DNA from: Lineus longissimus
Lineage: Eukaryota > Nemertea > Pilidiophora > Heteronemertea > Lineidae
DNA length: 64,000 nucleotides
Assembly (NCBI RefSeq): GCF_910592395.1
Contig: NC_088313.1
Coordinates: 14,958,437-15,022,436, forward strand
Direction: 5' to 3'
Part shown: in pieces, positions 57,001 to 64,000 of the stretch
How positions within the stretch are numbered: the stretch's first letter is position 1
Layout of the letters: the number at the start of each line of letters is the position of its first letter
Position numbers and translations under genes: made by a program
The notes under the pieces: model-generated
Told to the model about the DNA's origin: nothing
Databases searched by the model: none
The model's input: only the letters and a program-made list of their open reading frames with translations

Positions 57001-60000
57001 GAAACGGAATTCGAGATTTTCCAATACGTATACATACACCAAGATAAAAAAACATCATTCAAATAATTTAAAATGTCTGCAAGCTCTGTATAACGAACAT
57101 ATGATATACTAAAATCCGTAAGAATTACGATTGAACCGCCGGGACACTTTTTCCAGGGGGACAATTTCTGCTTACACCAGCCCTTTAACTAAATCTCCGA
57201 CTTGAGCAGAGGAAAACAGCTACCCAACATATGCTCTGAAAGCGCTTTGTAAGTGAGGAAACTATTTGAAGAAAAGATAACTACATTACCGGTTTCTTCG
57301 ATTTTTTTCATAAAATGTGTTGTCGGGTTGAGCTGACGACACCCCGGCCTTTGATCCCCAAATGGTGACGCTCGGCATGAACGTATTGAGAAGAAAAGCT
57401 CAATCGAATTCAAAGTAGGAGTCTGTATTCTGATATTGGGTTTCGAACTATCATGACTCTTATGCACACCGCGGATCAAGTGCCCAAGTTAAAGCCAAGT
57501 TGCGTGCAAACAACTGTGGAATGGAGTGTCTTGGCAATGTTTATTTCTATATGTATTACCCGAGTCAAAAGGAAGGTTAATGAATACGAACGACGCGTGC
57601 CGGTCTTTAGCAAACTAAATCACAAATAAGCAACAAGACAAAGATATGGCAGGAGCGCTCATCAGTCTCTCAACGCTCTGAGTGTTCACCGTTTACCTCC
57701 CTGGTTGTGGTAAATATCAGAAACCTCATTTTACAAACTTTTCTTGCCTTGAGCATACGTTTCCCTTCTGCCCATGCGGGCCAACCCAGAAGACAACCTA
57801 GCGCTCAACATGTAGTCAGCGAACATCGTACAATCCATGTCCATGACACACAATCTCACTCATCTCGTAGCGAATTTCTTCTACATATGACTCGTCATCT
57901 TCAGCTCAGATGATTATTTATATTCGGATGATAATATAGGCTTCCCGAAACCTCCGGCTTAGCTTCTTTATCGTACATGTAATTAGAAGTTTTATTAATC
58001 GAATCCTAAAACATTTGAATCCACCCACCCTCAACATTTTAATTTAATTCTAAACGTGAATACAATTCCTTGACTAAGAACAAAATCCCTCCGTTTTGTT
58101 TGGTAAAATAAGCAGGTTTTAGCAATGCTCACTTTAAAAATCGGATGTGCCGTTCGTGATGTAATCTAAAATTGAGATTCACAATAGCATATCGGTCAAA
58201 TGCGCGTAGCTGCGAATCATCACTCGATTAAGGACGGTGTACAAACGTATTTAAAAAGCTCAAATACCTTTAGGGGTATTTCATTTTCCCGAACAATCTC
58301 AAGGTTTTGAAGAAAAAAAGTATTTGTATATACATGTACATGTAATAACACCTCGAATGCTGTGTCGTTCCAAATCCGAACCATGAGAAAAAACATTTTT
58401 GAGAAAAAAGGTGGACGTGCTGTAACCGGATGATCATGACACTGCAATATCATCATCTCACGGAAGGCGCGCTGTCTATAGACGGTGATCCAATTATGTA
58501 GTTGCGACACGAGATACATAACCGAATTCGCATCAGTTTCATAGAGGATTTATCATATTCACCGGGAACAAGGCCAGTGATGTCACTCACCAAGGTTATT
58601 GCTTGCCAAAAATGACAGAAATCAGCTACTAGTTTACGTTAAGCTGAAGGTCATGCGACACAAAATCGAAAAAGTTGGGGTCCGTGGCTGTTGCAGACGC
58701 TGAACCAAAAGTGCATGCAAACACTGGCATTGAAGGAGATTGGGGTCACTATAATCCGCATGGGCATGCAACTCGCTGAAATACGACCTAAGCTGACAGG
58801 GAATGGTTTCTGGAGTAGCTCGTCTTGACAAATAAAGGTTCCGAGATCGCCAAGTCTCTGTGCGGATGGACGTATAGACTGAGTAGTCAAGAGTTATCAA
58901 GAAGCATGAACACCGAAAACCAATATACATGCATGTACATATTTTTTGCAAGAGTTATTAATGCGTTTGAAAACCTCGATGGGTGAACGCTTTGGTAAGA
59001 TGGACCCAACGCTGTTGAATCTGTAGCTGACGATCTTGGTGATCCCCATCCGAAGAATTTGACAAATATGACAGGGACATATAATTTGCACAAAAAAAAC
59101 GTGCGGGAAGGTTTTTTTCAATCTAAGCAATACCGTAATGAAGACCCAGGACGATATTCTCTCTAATTACAACTAGTTGCCATTGACTGCCCCATTTATT
59201 GATGACTTCCAATCTAGAATTTGACAGACACGACATATCATTACAGTCTGTTGAAGCTGATTTATACGGGCAAACTCTAACTGATCGATTAGTCAGCGAT
59301 TTCCCATTACCAACGACACAAATGAATTCTCGGGACGACCGGGGACCGGTAGTTCAGGTAGCCTATCCTACCATCGTTGTCACAACGATAACTGAGCATC
59401 ATCCAGAAAAATAACATGTCCAGAAAGGCCGCTGATGGCAAGGCTGATTTCTGCAGCAGAACTAACTACATCTTGACCCGCAAGGTTACGTGGATTCCGA
59501 TAGTAGTGACGAAAACGTATGAAAGTCGGGATAAGCTACATTTATTGCCCTGTTCGCCCAGTTCGGATGAGGGCATTTCGCCTGATACAGGGTCCGACGA
59601 TTGGTCAACGGGGTCAACTAGCGATTGGGTAGGGCCGCATCAGCAAAGGGCACTAGGGCGTTTTCCGCTGTGGTAAAACTACGCTCGGCACCAGCGTTTA
59701 TTGTGCCTGCATGATAATTGAAAATTAGTCGCAGTGGTCTTTTGACGATTTACTTCTTCCGCTTCCCACCACGACGCAACTGGGTAATTTTACCAAATAC
59801 TCGCTGCGGCCGCAGTGGGAAGATGCTATTGGAATCAGAACTGAATGTTTTAAGCTCGCTACTTTCCATGCAGCAAAGGATGTGAGGATGAATGAAAAAG
59901 CTGACTCTCCGCTGTTTGTCTTGCAATCAGGGACGTGCATTCCTTATGTAAATATCATTATCCGTAATGGAAAATTCATTTCACTCAATTCATGAAAAAT

Positions 60001-60222
60001 TCCCTTGATGAAGGTGGGGTTTTTTTTGGCAAATTGGACGTGTCAGTAAATTTTTCCTGGTGCTTTTCGCAATAGTTTGTTTTACAGCTGACAAGGCTTT
60101 AAACTTTTCAGGAAGTTTCGCGGGAGTGACTTCCCGATCAAGGATCTCTCGAATGTATTACTTAGCCTACCATAATTTCGTTCCCATCATAACTAATCAA
60201 ACTTTTAAAAATGTCATTTCAG
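54011..60222. other. Intron 1 of the GWamide precursor gene
   Basis: 6.2 kb. It contains a run of 15 G at 56499-56513 and two adjoining short frames at 59199-59676 discussed in the findings. No other exon supported. It ends in AAATGTCATTTCAG. Confidence 0.45.
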
Positions 60223-60226
60223 AAAC

Positions 60227-60535
60227 ATGAAGCTCTACATCGCCATTACCCTAGTCTGTCTCTTGGTATTCGAGATCTTCGCCAGCGCCGCCGCGGCCGA
60301 AACGGCAGACCAAGACATGGACAAACGGGCGCCAGGCTGGGGGAAGAGAGGCTGGGGAAAGCGCGACGATGACTCAGAAGGCGCCTTAGATGATTACCTC
60401 AAGCGCGGTTGGGGCAAGCGAGGCTGGGGCAAGCGCGGCTGGGGCAAACGAGGTTGGGGCAAGAGAGACATCGACGGCGCACCATGTGAAGACTTAAACC
60501 AGGGCGTGATTTACTATATTTACAAAGCAGTTGAG
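60227..60535 (+). CDS. GWamide precursor coding exon A (signal peptide and all peptide copies)
   Basis: 103 codons. The acceptor at 60222 precedes AAACATG. All six amidated Trp units lie in this exon. The repeated GGCTGGGGCAAGCG-type unit differs mainly at third positions between copies. Confidence 0.92.
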
Positions 60536-60724
60536 GTAAGTCAGTTTCTTTCGTATGACAGCTCGCACACAAACGCTGGGATTGACTTTGAGATTGTCAG
60601 AAAAAAAGTTATTCATGAAAATGTATGTAGCCTATACAGTCATTGTATTCAAAATGTTCCCCACTTTTAGCGGACCAAAACACACTTGACGAACATCGGA
60701 CCCGGGGATGCTGATGCCGACTAA
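60227..60724 (+). CDS. GWamide (APGWamide/RGWamide-type) neuropeptide precursor, 120 aa
   Basis: A secreted prohormone made of two coding exons, 60227-60535 and 60671-60724, joined in phase 0 (donor GAG|GTAAGT, acceptor CCCACTTTTAG). Residues 1-24 form a signal peptide (MKLYIAITLVCLLVFEIFAS). After KR at 33-34 come APGWGKR (35-41) and GWGKR (42-46), an acidic spacer, then after KR at 59-60 four more GWGKR units (61-80). Each G-K-R gives dibasic cleavage and C-terminal amidation, so one APGWamide and five GWamide (or RGWamide if cleavage falls after K) are predicted. The tail has one Cys and VIYYIYKAVE. Family knowledge: APGWamide controls muscle and reproductive behaviour in molluscs; RGWamide is the annelid form. 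The exon 3 join replaces a longer read-through frame. Identity is firm; exact mature peptides are inferred. Confidence 0.92.
60671..60724 (+). CDS. GWamide precursor coding exon B (C-terminal tail)
   Basis: 17 codons, RTKTHLTNIGPGDADAD, then TAA. It fits the phase 0 donor at 60535 over a 135-bp intron. The acceptor's pyrimidine tract is modest (TTCCCCACTTTTAG), so a more distal last exon remains possible. Confidence 0.65.
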   Translation, partial: RTKTHLTNIGPGDADAD

Positions 60725-63700
60725 TCCGGCCAGATAAATTCACCTTTTGAGGCCGACGCTCACCAGTTGAAAGGACCCTACAAAATATCATCCCGTCGAA
60801 GCTCCAAGTTCGAATGATCGAAAGTAACATTCATAGGTTTTGTGTTTTTATAAAAAGAAGTGTATTTTCCCGCCGACATGGCAAATTTTTTACAAGAATC
60901 TTATTCAACATGCTCAGTAAATCCTACATCTCGTCAAGTGTGAACTTGGCAACTGCTGTGCGACAGCTTATTGGCATTTTCAACAAGTTTGCCAATGTCA
61001 CAATGAAATCGACGAGGGAACACCTGCATTCAACTTTAATTGCATCCGAATGTTTTAATTGATTTACTTTAAAATCGTCGTCGTCATTGAGTACTGTCAG
61101 GTCAGTATTTAACAGCTTGAGAGTGAACTTTCTTGCCATCATCCGTACATACAACATACTTTGAAAGCTGGCGGTTGACTTTGCACCACTTAAAATATCT
61201 TTGTCGTAGTCAGGAACTTCCTCCATCTGATTTCCGTCGTTGATGACGCGACAAGCTTTGAAGGAGCCGTCCTCACCGAGGGTGCTCAAGTTGGTACATG
61301 TATATCATAACTTAACTTGTAAATTCACTTACTGCAATATAAATGTATTTACTGGCCTTATTAGTTTGCTAAACAGGTTAATGTTCCCTGAGAATGATGG
61401 CGATATCAAATTAAGGGATTTAGACTTGACAACTCGACTAAGGACCAACCAACTTTTAGGGGTATAATCGGGTTTGCAATGAGGAGGTTAATGGGACACC
61501 ATGGATGGTTGCACCTTTGACAGGAAACTTATTTCTCCTATAAAATGGCAACATATGAGCAAAAGACTATGCAGCCTTGTTGAAGTATTATGATTATGAT
61601 GCCACCAGCTGATACCGTGCCGACTATGATCACGGCGCCAACGATTTACCGGCTTATCTTGCAAGGAACTGGATATTTCTGACACATAAACAGGACATAT
61701 ATAGCTCAAGGTATGATGTAAGAATGTCACAGTCGGCAAAAACTGTCAATTCAGTACACAGTCATTGATATAAGCAAGATGATAGGCCTAATCAATATTT
61801 GGAATGAAGATCCTCCATGAGAATGCAACACGTTCCACCGAGGCGAGATATTTCCCTTTTGGCCCGATATTTCAGCATGCGAATATCGTTACTTGCCAGT
61901 ACAACAAGCGGGTGAAGGTGTTCTTAAAATACCTTTAAGATCACTTAAATGCTCGTCGAAATGCTGACAGACATGATATGCCACTCCCCCTAAAAATCGG
62001 TACGGCATTTTCGACCTCGTATCATGTTTCTCGAGCTAATTAAGAAAAGATATCATGACTTAAGGGACAACACGGTCTTTGACTGAGCACGAATGTTCCT
62101 TTCAAAACGTGCGTGTGGATTAGTTTGAGGAAGTCTCGAGCGGTATACTTGGCGTGGATTCGTCATACCATTCGAAATTACATTACTTGACGATAGACGC
62201 GCCTTTAACTGGCGTGATAACAGTCCCAGATTACCTAATATCAATATTTCAAGAGAGAAAAAACAGATGTAAAACCATGTTGACTTAACTGAGTTGGTCC
62301 CACCCGAAAGTATGTTTTCGAGAGTCGTAATGGGCACGCGTTAGCTGTCGAAAGATCAGTCTTATCATCAGAGTTAATTACCTTAAAACTGGCTTCTGAA
62401 AGTCGTTGGCACCTTCAAAAAGATTATTTCAATGCACGGAGCATGGTAATCATCACCGAGACCTTCATAAAGAACAGTAGAGCCAATCACCCGTTTTAAA
62501 AAAAAGACAACATGGCATTGCTGCAATGCCATTGATGCCAAGGTAAATCTTAACAAAATCATATGAAAATTGTATCAACGTCCTAACAAGTTCATGTTAA
62601 ATTGGATTAAATGACTATTAACAACTGATTATTTTAAAAATCTTGGCGCAAATATCAAACAAACTCAATTCTGTAAAAAAAGGCCCAACCCAAAAAGCCC
62701 GCGAAGCATATTATAACTGACTTATAATCCCGATGGAAACGTTGATTGCAGATCACGTTGCCTGATTACTGGGTACAGTACACCTTTAAAGTGCTTGACG
62801 ATCACATCACACTGCTAATGAGCCAACCCTGTCAACGAAACAATTTGAAGGCAGAAGCAAATTTGCGAAAGTTTAAGTAATTAAAAGGTAGGATGATTTT
62901 GATAGCTGTGGTGCTGCGTAAATTGAATTGGTAATGTTGGATGGCGTCGCTGACAACCGCTGGCATTCTGTTGAAGGTTGATAGAAATCGCTGATTTCAT
63001 TTATTGATGACAAAATATGAAGATGCTAGATAATGATAGCAGGTTTAAAGGTTTCGGTTGAAGCAGTGGCCGTTAGGAGCAATCCGCTGAGTGGGGCTGA
63101 GTGTGACGCGCATGGAAAGTTCCACGAAACTAGACGTCTATTTGCAGACTCAACAGCTATTCAGATATTTTAGTTCAAGTAACCGTATTGTATTTCAAAT
63201 TCAAAGAGTGTAAGCTCATCTTTTGTAAATTTGACACGTTAACCTCGCCCCAGAAGCATTACTCGCCCGGCCGCGCTGCCCATCCGGAGAGAAGTCCTTA
63301 AAAAGTAAAATACTGGATGCCTTCCCAAGTTGCACATCTTCACTTTACAATAATTGGCGATATTATTCCCGATAAGCATCCACAAAACATGCGCAAAAAA
63401 TCGCGGTTCCATCGATTCAAAAATGGCATTCGATTTGATAATCTTACACCAGATTTAGTTCTCTAGCGCGTGATGTAATTACAACTGATTTAATGAGGTA
63501 AAAAGTCACCGAAATCGGATCAGGAAAACCTTTCCGAAGCACCTCCAATCTTTACAGTTTACGAAGAGAGTACACCGTTACTCTTAATAACACCTCTTGA
63601 AAACCGCCGATGATCCCTTCGGTGGAAACTAAATCGCCATAATTAGTTGGTAAATTTGCTGTCATTAATTTTGAAAAAAGCATCGAGGAAATTTGTCTTT

Positions 63701-63860
63701 ATGATTGAAGCTTCGATCTTTTAAAATTTATTAAGAATTCTTAGAGTTTCAAGGAGTTCATTATGACTTCGTCAAAAGTTTACAATCGAGAAGTGCGATC
63801 TTTCAACCGGAATGCTTCAAGTTCACATTTAGAACTGCCGCGTTCTAATACCTGTTATGA
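60725..63860. other. 3' UTR of the GWamide gene, then non-coding DNA
   Basis: No canonical AATAAA was found close to the stop, so the mRNA end is unknown. A minus-strand frame at 60924-61289 has no support. Nothing else seen. Confidence 0.4.
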
Positions 63861-64000
63861 CATCCATCATAAAAAAGTAAAGATCAAGAGATCCATCGTG
63901 AGAAAGTAAAGATAAACAAATCCATTAAGAGAAAGTGAAGATCAACAGATCCATCAAGAGAAAGTAAAGGCAAAGAAGATCCACCAATTGAGAGAAAGTA
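63861..64000. repeat. About 30-bp tandem repeat running off the window end
   Basis: GAGAAAGTAAAGAT.AA.A followed by GATCCATCAA recurs four to five times with small changes, up to the last base. The array continues beyond 64000. Confidence 0.88.

Noticed and set aside
60924-61289. 121-codon minus-strand frame downstream of the neuropeptide
   Set aside because: Composition is passable, but there is no domain, no promoter and no exon partner; kept only as a note.
1-64000. A novel multi-gene system such as a defence island or biosynthetic cluster
   Set aside because: The window is animal nuclear DNA with three unrelated, recognisable genes and repeats; nothing suggests co-functioning neighbours.

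Overview
The window is nuclear DNA of a protostome animal, most likely a lophotrochozoan (annelid, mollusc, brachiopod or a relative). Genes are split by GT-AG introns and widely spaced, and the intervening DNA is AT-rich and full of small inverted-repeat elements and tandem arrays. The phylum is an inference from the neuropeptide precursor at the right end, an APGWamide/RGWamide-type (GWamide) prohormone, a family known from lophotrochozoans. No rRNA, phage, operon or CRISPR structure was seen.

Region by region. (1) 336-1122 is the last coding exon of a nuclear receptor of the VDR/HR96-like (NR1I/NR1J) group; it carries the whole ligand-binding domain, and the rest of the gene lies to the left. 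(2) 1123-16398 is intergenic or upstream DNA with fold-back elements, a candidate promoter and first exon near 12.04-12.11 kb, and a striking 1-kb minisatellite of 39-40 bp units at 14.07-15.06 kb. (3) 16451-32682 is a complete whirlin/Dyschronic-type scaffold gene. I assembled 18 coding exons whose 17 junctions all keep one reading frame of 1,356 codons plus stop. The order is HHD1 - PDZ1 - PDZ2 - long basic/acidic linker - HHD2 - charged region - polyproline - PDZ3. A polyadenylation signal follows at 34015.

(4) 34-53.9 kb is repeat-rich: a Tigger-like MITE, several fold-back elements, 81-bp and 78-bp tandem arrays, a pair of identical-length 170-bp MITEs in opposite orientation and a tRNA-like element. 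It also holds two small spliced gene candidates that I do not recognise: one on plus (38816-40317, 77 aa, good splice sites) and one on minus (49413-48011, 82 aa, weaker). (5) 53.93-60.72 kb is the GWamide precursor gene: a TATA-like promoter, a short noncoding first exon, a 6.2-kb intron and two coding exons encoding a 120-aa secreted prohormone with one APGWGKR and five GWGKR units. (6) The last 3 kb shows no recognised gene and ends in a roughly 30-bp tandem repeat that runs off the window.

The genes are unrelated in function: a transcription factor, a PDZ scaffold and a neuropeptide. The most interesting points are the hybrid make-up of the neuropeptide precursor, the five consecutive phase-1 symmetric (skippable) exons in the whirlin linker, a 42-bp array that copies the splice-acceptor region of whirlin exon 11, and two decayed exon copies in whirlin introns. 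All calls come from reading the sequence; no database search was possible.
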